Shown piece after piece: positions 28,229 to 36,170 of a stretch of 64,000 bases of DNA. The translations under genes were made by a program, and so were the position numbers. Position 1 is the first letter of the stretch; each line of letters opens with the position of its first letter. This DNA is from Vibrio intestinalis (GTDB taxonomy: Bacteria > Pseudomonadota > Gammaproteobacteria > Enterobacterales > Vibrionaceae). The stretch covers positions 342,850 through 406,849 of the forward strand of contig NZ_JANAVY020000003.1 in the NCBI RefSeq assembly GCF_025195085.2, given 5' to 3'. The notes under the pieces are model-generated. The model had not been told where the DNA came from. It saw nothing but the letters and a program-made list of their open reading frames with translations, and did not search any database.

Positions 28229-29902
28229 CTAAGCGGCGCTAATATTCTCGTGCTCATCCGTATCAACATGTTTAATTGCCGCGCGCAGCGCTTCATAACG
28301 GAACGAGAAGGTGTTCTCTACTGGCACAAGATCCAAGATATGGAACTTCTCTAGTTGCTGCCAAATAGTTTTATTCGGGCATAACAAGTAAACCGCACAG
28401 TTCGCGTCTAGCGCATCGTTAATCGCGTTTTCTAGCGCAAGGCCAACCGTAACATCAATCATAGGCACATCGGTCAGATCGAGAATCATCGCCTCATAAT
28501 CAGAAATACTACTGTGCTGACGGGAAATAGCTTTCGAGACACTGAAGATCATTGGGCCCGACAAGTAGAAGAACAGCACTTTGCCGTTAGCTTTATCGAG
28601 CAAACCTCGTTCGCTGTCAGTTAGCGGCACATCATCTTCATCCGCATCACTGATGGCTTTTACTTGGCGCGCTTGCTCGCGGCTCAAACGTTCAATAATG
28701 ATAATGTTGGAGATGAAAACACCTAGGCCAACTGCTGCAATCAAGTCGACAAATACGGTCAACAGCATTACGCCATACATGATAGCCATGCCCTGAACAC
28801 TGACCTTATGCGCGCGCTGGATGAAACTCCAATCGAGAATGTTAAAGCCAACATAGACAGCAATACCCGCTAATACCGCCATTGGAATCGGTTCAGTCAG
28901 GCCACCAGCAACAAGAACAACCAAGGCCAACATAAGCGCACGAATCACGCCAGAGAGCGGTGAACGCGCTCCAACTTGAATGTTGGTCACTGTCCCCATG
29001 GTTGCACCCGCGCCTGGCAGTGCACCAAATAAGCCAGACAGCATATTGGCTAAGCCTTGGCCGCGCAGCTCTTTATCAGAGTCATGCTCTTTACGTGTTA
29101 ATGAGTCACCAATCACTGCGGTCAATAAGGTATCAATACAACCTAGCGTACCCAATACCAAGGCATCAATAACCATGGTGGTCAGCATTTCAGGGTTGAT
29201 ATGCGGCATCACTAAAGACGGTAAGCCCGCCGGGATTTCACCGATACGACGAATAGCATCAGTATCAAAGAAGATAACCGAAAGTAATGTCACCGCCACC
29301 AAAGCCACAAGTTGGGCCGGTACATATTTACGGTATTTGTCAGGGAAGAAAAATAAAATGCCAAGAGTTAACAAGCCTAAAAACAGCTCGCTAAACTTCA
29401 TGTTCGATAAGGTATCAGGCAGAGCTGACAAGGTACCCATCACACCACCAGACGGGGCTGCATGGCCAAGCAAAGGTGATAGTTGCAGGATAATCAATAT
29501 CACACCGATACCGGACATAAAGCCGGATATCACACTATAAGGCATCAAAGTGACGTATTTACCGAGCTTTAATGTACCCAGTAGTACCTGAAACGCCCCC
29601 GCCATCATGACCACTGTAAAGGTCATTGCCATACCCGTTTCTGGGTACTTTGCCATCATACTGGTTAACACAGCAGTCATGATTACGGTCATCGGGCCGG
29701 TTGGCTCCGATATCAAAGTCGACGAGCCACCAAACAAAGCGGCAAACAAGCCCACCATGATTGCGCCCCACAAGCCGGCTTCAGCGCCCGCACCTGAGGC
29801 CACACCAAAGGCTAATGCTAAAGGCAACGAAATAATCGCAGTGGTGACACCACCAAATAAATCACCCTTAAAATTGATGTCTTTAAAACGATCTCCGAAC
29901 AA
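28229..29902 (-). CDS. SulP/SLC26 family anion transporter with STAS domain, candidate bicarbonate transporter
   Basis: A 557-residue inner-membrane transporter. The membrane part (to about residue 400) has the SulP signature region GLWGAIMVGLFAALFGG, the SEPTGPMTV loop and PGAGATMGT; a C-terminal STAS domain follows from about residue 440 (MILDLTDVPMIDVTVG). The start is TTG, supported by AGGGAG 7 nt upstream and the FGDRFKDINFKGDLFGG N-terminus. It is divergent from beta-carbonic anhydrase, which suggests bicarbonate uptake; sulfate or dicarboxylate transport remains possible within the family. Confidence 0.88.
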   Translation of the reverse strand: MFGDRFKDINFKGDLFGGVTTAIISLPLALAFGVASGAGAEAGLWGAIMVGLFAALFGGSSTLISEPTGPMTVIMTAVLTSMMAKYPETGMAMTFTVVMMAGAFQVLLGTLKLGKYVTLMPYSVISGFMSGIGVILIILQLSPLLGHAAPSGGVMGTLSALPDTLSNMKFSELFLGLLTLGILFFFPDKYRKYVPAQLVALVAVTLLSVIFFDTDAIRRIGEIPAGLPSLVMPHINPEMLTTMVIDALVLGTLGCIDTLLTAVIGDSLTRKEHDSDKELRGQGLANMLSGLFGALPGAGATMGTVTNIQVGARSPLSGVIRALMLALVVLVAGGLTEPIPMAVLAGIAVYVGFNILDWSFIQRAHKVSVQGMAIMYGVMLLTVFVDLIAAVGLGVFISNIIIIERLSREQARQVKAISDADEDDVPLTDSERGLLDKANGKVLFFYLSGPMIFSVSKAISRQHSSISDYEAMILDLTDVPMIDVTVGLALENAINDALDANCAVYLLCPNKTIWQQLEKFHILDLVPVENTFSFRYEALRAAIKHVDTDEHENISAA

Positions 29903-30146
29903 ACTATCGCTCCCTGTTCAATGCCGATAACTGGCATCACTGTAACAAATGTTATGAGTTACTTAGAAGTGTTAAGTTAGATAGATTTTCTAGGTCTTAT
30001 CACTGCAATGATTAAATGAGGCTAAGTTTATGGTTTTTCTGGCTTGAAGACGTCAGATGAGTATGGGTAAGCGTAATTTTAACGAGATTGGAATTGTAAC
30101 ATTGTGTATATTATCGCCTAGAAAAACTAGGGATATAGTGAACACA
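29903..30146. promoter_or_regulatory. Divergent promoter region, SulP transporter / carbonic anhydrase
   Basis: These 244 bp must hold both promoters. The sequence is AT-rich. I recognise no specific operator in it. Confidence 0.5.
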
Positions 30147-30815
30147 ATGCCAGAAATCAAACAACTATTTGATAATAACTCTAAATGGTCTGAAGAAATC
30201 AAATCGGAACGACCTGAATACTTCGCTAAATTAGCACAAGGACAAAAGCCTGATTTTCTTTGGATTGGCTGCTCTGATAGCCGCGTCCCAGCCGAACGAC
30301 TCACTGGCCTTTTTTCTGGCGAACTGTTCGTTCACCGTAATGTCGCCAACCTGGTAATTCATACCGATCTTAACTGTTTATCTGTTGTGCAATACGCAGT
30401 AGATGTTCTCAAGGTTAAACACATCATCATTTGTGGTCACTATGGCTGTGGTGGTGTCAACGCTGCCATCGATAACCCAAAACTTGGGTTAATCAACAAC
30501 TGGCTACTGCACATTCGCGATATTTACCTCAAGCACCGTAACTACTTAGACCAAATGCCAGAGCAAGAAAAAGCGGACAAATTAAGTGAGCTTAACGTTG
30601 CTGAGCAAGTATATAACTTGGGTAATTCAACCATCATGCAAAACGCATGGGAACGCGATCAAGAAGTGGAAATTCATGGCGTGGTTTACGGCATTGATGA
30701 TGGCCGCTTAGAGTATTTGGGTATTCGCTCTCACTCTCAAGAGACCGTGGAAGAGTGCTACCAAACCGCTCTCGAGAAGATTCTAAACCCAGATTACAAA
30801 TTATTGTGTCGCTAA
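30147..30815 (+). CDS. can: Beta-carbonic anhydrase
   Basis: A 222-residue zinc enzyme interconverting CO2 and bicarbonate. The zinc ligands and active-site dyad fall exactly where E. coli Can has them: Cys42, Asp44, Arg46 ([11 protein letters not shown]), His98 and Cys101 (CGHYGCGG). [11 protein letters not shown] aligns with the E. coli start. A GTG three codons upstream, with AGGG 6 nt before it, could also be used. It supplies bicarbonate for carboxylation reactions; the divergent SulP gene may bring in the same ion. Confidence 0.96.
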   Translation: MPEIKQLFDNNSKWSEEIKSERPEYFAKLAQGQKPDFLWIGCSDSRVPAERLTGLFSGELFVHRNVANLVIHTDLNCLSVVQYAVDVLKVKHIIICGHYGCGGVNAAIDNPKLGLINNWLLHIRDIYLKHRNYLDQMPEQEKADKLSELNVAEQVYNLGNSTIMQNAWERDQEVEIHGVVYGIDDGRLEYLGIRSHSQETVEECYQTALEKILNPDYKLLCR

Positions 30816-30843
30816 TAAGAATTTATCAGCGCACTTAAAAGTA

Positions 30844-30869
30844 AAAACCCATCGTATGCGATGGGTTTT
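30844..30869. terminator. Bidirectional terminator between can and hpt
   Basis: AAAACCCATCG pairs with CGATGGGTTTT around TATG, with A- and T-rich flanks on the two sides. Confidence 0.9.
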
Positions 30870-30893
30870 CTTTATCTTTTTTACTTGGCCGAA

Positions 30894-31424
30894 TTATTCC
30901 TGAGGAACAACCTTACCAATGTATGGTAGATGGCGGTATTTTTGTGCGTAGTCGATACCAACACCGACAACAAACTCGTCTGGAATTTCAAAGCCAATCC
31001 ACTTCACTGGCACATCCACTTCACGACGTGAAGGCTTATCTAAAAGCGTACAAATCTCTACCGACTTAGGTTCACGTAGTGATAAAATCTCTTTCACTTT
31101 GCTCAGCGTGTTACCCGTATCAATAATGTCTTCCACTAGCAGTACGTCTTTACCTTTAATGTCGTCATCTAAGTCTTTTAGAATACGTACATCACGAGAG
31201 CTTTCCATGGTGTTGCCGTAGCTAGATGCCGTCATAAAATCGACTTGGTGTATCAGTTCAATCGCACGCGCTAGGTCCGCCATAAATACAAATGAACCAC
31301 GTAATAGACCCACTAAGACTAAATCTTCACTACCTTGGTAGTGCTCGGTGATCTGCTTACCCAGTTCCTGAACACGTTCGCTAACTTCCTGCTCAGAAAT
31401 CATTACTTCTACTGTATGTTTCAT
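30894..31424 (-). CDS. hpt: Hypoxanthine phosphoribosyltransferase
   Basis: A 176-residue purine salvage enzyme that converts hypoxanthine (and, less well, guanine) plus PRPP to the nucleotide. The PRPP-binding motif [13 protein letters not shown], the YGN flexible loop ([11 protein letters not shown]) and the base-binding [14 protein letters not shown] region are conserved. It is convergent with can and divergent from luxR, a placement kept across Vibrio. Confidence 0.96.
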   Translation of the reverse strand: MKHTVEVMISEQEVSERVQELGKQITEHYQGSEDLVLVGLLRGSFVFMADLARAIELIHQVDFMTASSYGNTMESSRDVRILKDLDDDIKGKDVLLVEDIIDTGNTLSKVKEILSLREPKSVEICTLLDKPSRREVDVPVKWIGFEIPDEFVVGVGIDYAQKYRHLPYIGKVVPQE

Positions 31425-31588
31425 ACCAATCTCATTTATTCAATTTCAGTACCGAACCCATAAAGCGTAGATCAGATACTGGCGGATGTTTTCAAGCGCG
31501 TAGTTTAACACCAGCAAAGAAGCAGAATAAACCTCACCACTGCAAGAAATCTATGAAACAGCTTCAAACAGTATGACATCAAGCACGG

Positions 31589-31610
31589 TTACTAATAAAA
31601 GTGATTATAA
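31589..31610. promoter_or_regulatory. Candidate LuxR autoregulatory operator
   Basis: TTACTAATAAAAGTGATTATAA (given by position; 22 bp) matches the LuxR/HapR consensus palindrome at about 14 of 22 positions, with 9 of 11 in the left half. LuxR-type regulators are known to repress their own promoters. Confidence 0.42.
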
Positions 31611-31637
31611 ATTGTACTGAAAATATTGACCTTCAAA

Positions 31638-31671
31638 ATATGCACCATTACACTCATTGGTGCTATATGCA
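31638..31671. promoter_or_regulatory. Two AphA-type half-sites in the luxR promoter region
   Basis: ATATGCA occurs at 31638-31644 and again at 31665-31671. The known AphA site is an ATATGCA-N6-TGCATAT palindrome; the second arms here are poor, so these are half-sites. AphA is a known repressor of luxR-type genes in Vibrio. Confidence 0.35.
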
Positions 31672-31766
31672 ATTAATAAAATACTAACTAGGGCAAAGCC
31701 CAGTGACCCACCATTGTGTGCAGCGAACCGAAGAGTAAGCGCACGTGTAGAGCAATGAGGGGTAAT

Positions 31767-31784
31767 CAACTCAAATTGGCAAGG
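31767..31784 (+). promoter_or_regulatory. Candidate Qrr small-RNA target over the luxR Shine-Dalgarno
   Basis: CAAC (31767-31770) and TTGGC-A-AGG (31776-31784) are complementary to the conserved Qrr core as I remember it (CCUAGCCAACUGACGUUG), with a five-base internal mismatch region and one A-A mismatch. AAGG within it is the luxR Shine-Dalgarno, so pairing would block translation. Confidence 0.6.
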
Positions 31785-31793
31785 ATTAAAAAA

Positions 31794-32408
31794 ATGGACT
31801 CAATTGCAAAAAGACCTCGTACGCGTCTTTCCCCAAAAAAACGTAAGCAACAACTAATGGATATCTCTTTAGAGGTGTTCGCTCGTCGTGGTATTGGTCG
31901 TGGTGGTCACGCTGATATCGCTGAAATTGCGCAAGTTTCTGTTGCTACAGTATTCAACTACTTCCCAACTCGTGAAGACTTAGTCGATGATGTACTGAAC
32001 TACGTTGTTCGTCAGTTCTCGAACTTCCTATCAGATAACATTGACCTAGACTTGCATGCCAAGGAAAACCTATCAAACCTGACTTCAGCAATGGTTAACC
32101 TAATTGCTGAAGACTGCCACTGGCTAAAAGTTTGGTTTGAATGGAGCGCATCAACACGTGATGAAGTATGGCCACTGTTTGTAACAACTAACCGCACCAA
32201 CCAATTGCTAGTGCAGAACATGTTTATCAAAGCGATTGAACGTGGTGAAGTGTGTGACCAACATGATCCTGCGGATCTTGCGACGTTATTCCACGGCATT
32301 TGTTACTCTCTGTTTGTACAAGCTAACCGTACTCACGATGAGAAAGCGCTGCTTAAGCTAACAGATAGCTACTTAAATATGCTGTGCATTTACAAACAAG
32401 CTGAGTAA
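31794..32408 (+). CDS. luxR: Quorum-sensing master regulator, LuxR/SmcR/OpaR/HapR family
   Basis: A 204-residue TetR-family regulator that controls high-cell-density genes such as proteases, biofilm and, where present, luminescence. The N-terminal DNA-binding part (MDSIAKRPRTRLSPKKRKQ, then the helix-turn-helix region VSVATVFNYFPTREDL) is almost identical to V. harveyi LuxR and V. vulnificus SmcR; the C-terminal ligand-like domain keeps HWLKVWFEWSASTRDEVWPLF. The frame is open 26 codons upstream, but AAGGATT precedes this ATG and MDSIAKRP is the family start. It sits between hpt and lpdA, as in other Vibrio. Its own terminator follows. Confidence 0.97.
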   Translation: MDSIAKRPRTRLSPKKRKQQLMDISLEVFARRGIGRGGHADIAEIAQVSVATVFNYFPTREDLVDDVLNYVVRQFSNFLSDNIDLDLHAKENLSNLTSAMVNLIAEDCHWLKVWFEWSASTRDEVWPLFVTTNRTNQLLVQNMFIKAIERGEVCDQHDPADLATLFHGICYSLFVQANRTHDEKALLKLTDSYLNMLCIYKQAE

Positions 32409-32429
32409 TACCACTTGCTGTAATGATAG

Positions 32430-32458
32430 AGGCTGATGTACCAACATCAGCCTTTTTT
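32430..32458 (+). terminator. luxR terminator
   Basis: AGGCTGATGT pairs with ACATCAGCCT around a 4-nt loop and is followed by six T residues. Confidence 0.92.
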
Positions 32459-32476
32459 AATGCCCGCTAGATACAA

Positions 32477-32504
32477 AAAAACCGCTGATTACTCAGCGGT
32501 TTTT
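32477..32504 (-). terminator. lpdA terminator
   Basis: AAAAACCGCTGA pairs with TCAGCGGTTTTT around TTAC. The minus strand carries the U-tract for lpdA; it can also act as a second stop for luxR. Confidence 0.9.
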
Positions 32505-32526
32505 ATCATTTAATCTTCAAGAAGAA

Positions 32527-33957
32527 TTACTTCTTCTTTTTAACTGCTTTCTTGTTTGGCAGGTCAGTGATTGAACCTTCAAATACTTCAGCAGCTAGAC
32601 CCACAGACTCATGTAGAGTTGGGTGAGCGTGAATCGTTAGTGCGATATCTTCTGCATCACAACCCATTTCGATTGCAAGACCGATTTCACCAAGTAGTTC
32701 ACCACCGTTAGTACCTACGATAGCACCACCGATTACGCGATGAGTTTCTTTATCGAAGATAAGCTTTGTCATACCGTCTGCACAGTCAGATGCGATTGCA
32801 CGACCAGAAGCAGCCCATGGGAATGTCGCCACTTCGTACTTGATGCCTTCTGCTTTCGCTTCTTTTTCTGTCTTACCAACCCATGCAACTTCTGGCTCAG
32901 TGTACGCGATTGAAGGAATAACTTTAGGATCGAAGTAGTGCTTCTTACCAGAGATAACCTCTGCTGCAACGTGGCCTTCATGCACACCTTTGTGAGCAAG
33001 CATTGGTTGGCCAACGATATCGCCGATAGCGAAGATGTGAGGTACGTTAGTACGCATTTGCTTATCTACGTTGATGAAGCCACGCTCATCAATTTCAATA
33101 CCCGCTTTCTCACCATCGATAAGTAGACCATTTGGTACACGACCGATAGCAACTAGAACAGCATCGTAGCGCTCAGCTTCTGCTGGTGCTTTCTTGCCTT
33201 CCATTGAAACGTAGATACCATCTTCTTTCGCTTCAACCGCTGTTACTTTCGTTTCCAGCATTAGGTTGAACTTGTCTTTGATACGCTTGGTGTAAACCTT
33301 AACGATATCTTTATCCGCAGCAGGAATTACCTGATCGAACATCTCAACAACGTCAACTTGAGAACCTAGAGAATGGTAAACCGTACCCATTTCTAGACCG
33401 ATGATACCACCACCCATGATAAGCAGTTTTCCAGGAACTTCTTTCAGCTCTAGAGCGTCTGTAGAATCCCAAATACGTGGGTCTTCATGTGGAATGAATG
33501 GTAGTTTGATTGGGCGAGAACCCGCAGCAACGATTGCGTTATCGAAGTTTACTGTTGTCGCTTCGCCTTCACCTTCTACAAGGATAGAGTTAGGACCAGT
33601 AAATTTACCGTAGCCGCTTACAACGGTAACGTTACGCATCTTAGCCATACCGCTAAGGCCGCCAGTCAGTTGGTTTACAACTTTTTCTTTCCAGATACGG
33701 ATCTTGTTGATGTCAGTTTGTGGTTCACCGAACACGACACCGTGATCAGCCATCGCTTTCGCTTCTTCGATCACTTTAGATACGTGCAGTAGCGCTTTTG
33801 ATGGAATACAACCAACGTTTAGACATACGCCACCAAGAGTGCTGTAGCGCTCGATAAGTACAGTCTCAAGACCTAAGTCTGCACAACGGAATGCAGCGGA
33901 GTAACCAGCAGGACCAGAACCAAGTACAACAACTTGGGCTTTAATTTCTTTGCTCAT
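32527..33957 (-). CDS. lpdA: Dihydrolipoyl dehydrogenase (E3)
   Basis: A 476-residue FAD enzyme that reoxidises dihydrolipoamide for the pyruvate and 2-oxoglutarate dehydrogenase complexes. The FAD motif GSGPAGYSAA, the redox disulfide GGVCLNVGCIPSK, the NAD motif GGGIIGLEMG and the C-terminal active-site HAHPTLHE are present. It ends in a lysine-rich tail (KKAVKKKK). It lies 272 bp downstream of aceF, with hairpins in between, so it may have its own promoter as in E. coli. Confidence 0.97.
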   Translation of the reverse strand: MSKEIKAQVVVLGSGPAGYSAAFRCADLGLETVLIERYSTLGGVCLNVGCIPSKALLHVSKVIEEAKAMADHGVVFGEPQTDINKIRIWKEKVVNQLTGGLSGMAKMRNVTVVSGYGKFTGPNSILVEGEGEATTVNFDNAIVAAGSRPIKLPFIPHEDPRIWDSTDALELKEVPGKLLIMGGGIIGLEMGTVYHSLGSQVDVVEMFDQVIPAADKDIVKVYTKRIKDKFNLMLETKVTAVEAKEDGIYVSMEGKKAPAEAERYDAVLVAIGRVPNGLLIDGEKAGIEIDERGFINVDKQMRTNVPHIFAIGDIVGQPMLAHKGVHEGHVAAEVISGKKHYFDPKVIPSIAYTEPEVAWVGKTEKEAKAEGIKYEVATFPWAASGRAIASDCADGMTKLIFDKETHRVIGGAIVGTNGGELLGEIGLAIEMGCDAEDIALTIHAHPTLHESVGLAAEVFEGSITDLPNKKAVKKKK

Positions 33958-34172
33958 TTTGACCTCTTGTAGTCATTATCCCTAACAGGCTGAGTGGGTA
34001 TTGATGTTATTTGTTCAAAGGGTTTTGTTTTAAACAGCTATTTTCAGACCGTTAATAGTTTACAGAGATGTTAACGATGTGAAAAGTAAATCAATTTAGC
34101 CTGTGAGCTAGACAACAATTCGACTTTTAAACCTAACTACCACTAAGGCAAGTCGGATTATTTTAGATTCTT

Positions 34173-34217
34173 GGGGACTAAGCCCCTAGTAATAGAGGCG
34201 GCTATTAGGCCGCCTCT
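34173..34217 (-). other. Two hairpins between aceF and lpdA
   Basis: AGAGGCGGC (34194-34202) pairs with GCCGCCTCT (34209-34217), and GGGG (34173-34176) with CCCC (34183-34186). Neither has a strong U-tract on the minus strand, so they may stabilise the aceEF message or partly reduce readthrough into lpdA. Confidence 0.6.
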
Positions 34218-34229
34218 CAATCCGTTCAA

Positions 34230-36140
34230 TTATAGAACTAGACGACGGATGTCTGATAGCGCACCGTTTAGGAAGGTAATAAAGCGCGCACCTTCAGCAC
34301 CATCGATCACACGGTGGTCGTATGATAGAGACAGTGGAAGCTGTAGGCGAGGCTCGAATTCTTTACCGTTCCATACAGGTTTCATTTCAGACTTAGACAC
34401 ACCAAGGATACCAACTTCTGGCGCATTTACGATTGGCGTAAACGCTGTACCACCGATACCACCAAGGCTAGAGATTGTGAAACAACCGCCTTGCATGTCA
34501 GCTGCTGTTAGCTTACCAGCACGTGCTTTCTTAGACACTGCCATTAGCTCTTCAGATAGCTCGTAAATGCCTTTCTTGTTCACGTCTTTGAATACAGGAA
34601 CAACTAGACCGTTTGGTGTATCAACTGCGATACCTACGTTTACGTACTTCTTAAGAATGATGCTTTCGCCATCTTCAGAAAGTGAAGAGTTAAACGCTGG
34701 GAACGCTTCTAATGCTTTAGCAACCGCTTTCATGATGAACACAAGAGGAGTGATCTTCATACCAGTGTCTTTCTTCGCTTCGATTGCGTTCTGCTCTTTA
34801 CGGAATGCTTCTAGCTCTGTGATGTCTGCGTTATCCCACTGTGTAACGTGAGGGATCATTACCCAGTTACGGTGTAGGTTAGCACCAGAGATCTTCTTGA
34901 TCTTAGAAAGTTTCTGAACTTCAGTCTCGCCGAACTTGCTGAAGTCAACTTTTGGCCAAGGTAGTAGACCAAGCGCAGAACCGTCGCCACCTTTGCCAGC
35001 TGCCGCAGCACCAGACTCAAGACGCTTAAGCGCATCTTTAACGTAAGCTTGAACGTCTTCTTTTAGTACACGGCTCTTACGACCAGTACCTTTAACCTTA
35101 GATAGGTTTACGCCAAACTCGCGAGCTAGACGACGTACAACAGGAGACGCGTGCGCATACTCGTTGTTCTCTTGGAAATCGTTCGCCGCAGGTGCTGCTT
35201 CAGCTTTTGCTGCTGGAGCTGGTGCCGCCGTAGGAGCTGGAGCTGCTGCCGGAGCTGGCGCTGCCGCAGGTGCCGCTACTGGAGCAGGTGCTGCGCCCGC
35301 TACCTCAAATACCATGATTAGAGAACCAGTCGTTACTGAATCGCCTTCAGCAATCTTGATCTCTTTAACTGTACCTGCGAATGGTGCTGGAACTTCCATA
35401 GAAGCTTTGTCGCCTTCAACAGTGATTAGAGATTGCTCTTCTTCCACTGTATCGCCAACTTTAACCATGATCTCAGTAACTTCTACTTCGTCACCGCCGA
35501 TGTCAGGAACGTTTACTTCTTTGTCCGCTGCAGCTGCTGGAGCCGCCGCAGGTGTTGCTGGCGCTTCTGCTGTAACAGGAGCTGGAGCCGCTGCGCCTGA
35601 GCCAGCTACCTCAAATACCATTACAAGAGAACCAGTTGTTACTGAATCGCCTTCAGCAATCTTGATCTCTTTAACTGTACCTGCGAATGGTGCTGGAACT
35701 TCCATAGAAGCTTTGTCGCCTTCAACAGTTAGAAGAGATTGCTCTTCTTCTACTGCATCGCCAACTTTAACCATGATTTCAGTTACTTCTACTTCATCGC
35801 CACCGATATCTGGAACGTGAACTTCTTTCAGTTCTGCCGCTGCTGCTGGAGCAGGAGCTGCTGCTGGAGCTGCTTCTGCCGCAGGAGCAGGTGCAGCTTC
35901 AGCTGCACCCTCGGCTTCGAAAATCATGATAAGAGAACCAGTCGTAACAGAATCGCCTTCCGCTACTTTGATTTCTTTAACGATACCTGCTTGAGACGCT
36001 GGCACTTCCATAGAAGCTTTGTCGCCTTCAACAGTGATCAGAGATTGTTCTTCTTCAACCTTGTCGCCAACGCTTACAAGAATCTCAGTAACTTCAACCT
36101 CATCCGCACCGATGTCAGGTACATTAATTTCGATTGCCAT
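34230..36140 (-). CDS. aceF: Pyruvate dehydrogenase E2, dihydrolipoamide acetyltransferase
   Basis: A 636-residue core subunit with three N-terminal lipoyl domains, each with the lipoylated lysine in [11 protein letters not shown] and separated by Ala/Pro-rich linkers. An E1/E3-binding domain follows ([23 protein letters not shown], by its key residues) and then the acetyltransferase domain with the catalytic [13 protein letters not shown] near the C-terminus. Lipoyl domains 2 and 3 are nearly identical even in DNA. aceE is 30 bp upstream, so the two are co-transcribed. Confidence 0.97.
   Translation of the reverse strand: MAIEINVPDIGADEVEVTEILVSVGDKVEEEQSLITVEGDKASMEVPASQAGIVKEIKVAEGDSVTTGSLIMIFEAEGAAEAAPAPAAEAAPAAAPAPAAAAELKEVHVPDIGGDEVEVTEIMVKVGDAVEEEQSLLTVEGDKASMEVPAPFAGTVKEIKIAEGDSVTTGSLVMVFEVAGSGAAAPAPVTAEAPATPAAAPAAAADKEVNVPDIGGDEVEVTEIMVKVGDTVEEEQSLITVEGDKASMEVPAPFAGTVKEIKIAEGDSVTTGSLIMVFEVAGAAPAPVAAPAAAPAPAAAPAPTAAPAPAAKAEAAPAANDFQENNEYAHASPVVRRLAREFGVNLSKVKGTGRKSRVLKEDVQAYVKDALKRLESGAAAAGKGGDGSALGLLPWPKVDFSKFGETEVQKLSKIKKISGANLHRNWVMIPHVTQWDNADITELEAFRKEQNAIEAKKDTGMKITPLVFIMKAVAKALEAFPAFNSSLSEDGESIILKKYVNVGIAVDTPNGLVVPVFKDVNKKGIYELSEELMAVSKKARAGKLTAADMQGGCFTISSLGGIGGTAFTPIVNAPEVGILGVSKSEMKPVWNGKEFEPRLQLPLSLSYDHRVIDGAEGARFITFLNGALSDIRRLVL
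35335..35729 (-). repeat. Direct repeat within aceF encoding lipoyl domains 2 and 3
   Basis: An 89-bp segment at 35335-35423 recurs without a mismatch at 35641-35729, an offset of exactly 306 bp (102 codons). Homology continues at lower identity on both sides. Recombination between copies would remove or add one whole lipoyl domain in frame. Confidence 0.88.
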
Positions 36141-36170
36141 TGCTTATTTACCTTCTAGTTAAGCGCTGTA

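Larger units (their letters stand above)
31425..31793. promoter_or_regulatory. hpt-luxR intergenic control region
   Basis: These 369 bp separate divergent hpt and luxR. They hold a LuxR-box-like sequence, two AphA-type half-sites, a short GGGC-AAA-GCCC hairpin (31691-31701) that may mark the 5' end of the luxR leader, and a region around the Shine-Dalgarno complementary to Qrr small RNAs. No ORF of note is present. Confidence 0.7.

Noticed and set aside
28980..29540. A 186-codon plus-strand frame opposite the SulP gene
   Set aside because: Shadow of a membrane protein gene; the translation has no family features.
31703..31709. GTGACCC in the luxR leader as the Qrr pairing site (complement of GGGTCAC in Qrr RNAs)
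   Set aside because: Seven bases only and 85 bases from the start codon; the longer two-block match over the Shine-Dalgarno is a better candidate. It may contribute.
35164..35820. A 218-codon open frame on the plus strand, rich in Ala, Gly and Ser
   Set aside because: It is the complement of the lipoyl domains and Ala/Pro linkers of aceF; low-complexity codons keep the opposite frame open. No ribosome binding site or recognisable domain.
35335..36100. CRISPR-like or tandem repeat array
   Set aside because: The repeats are in-frame lipoyl domains of aceF, not short repeats with unique spacers.
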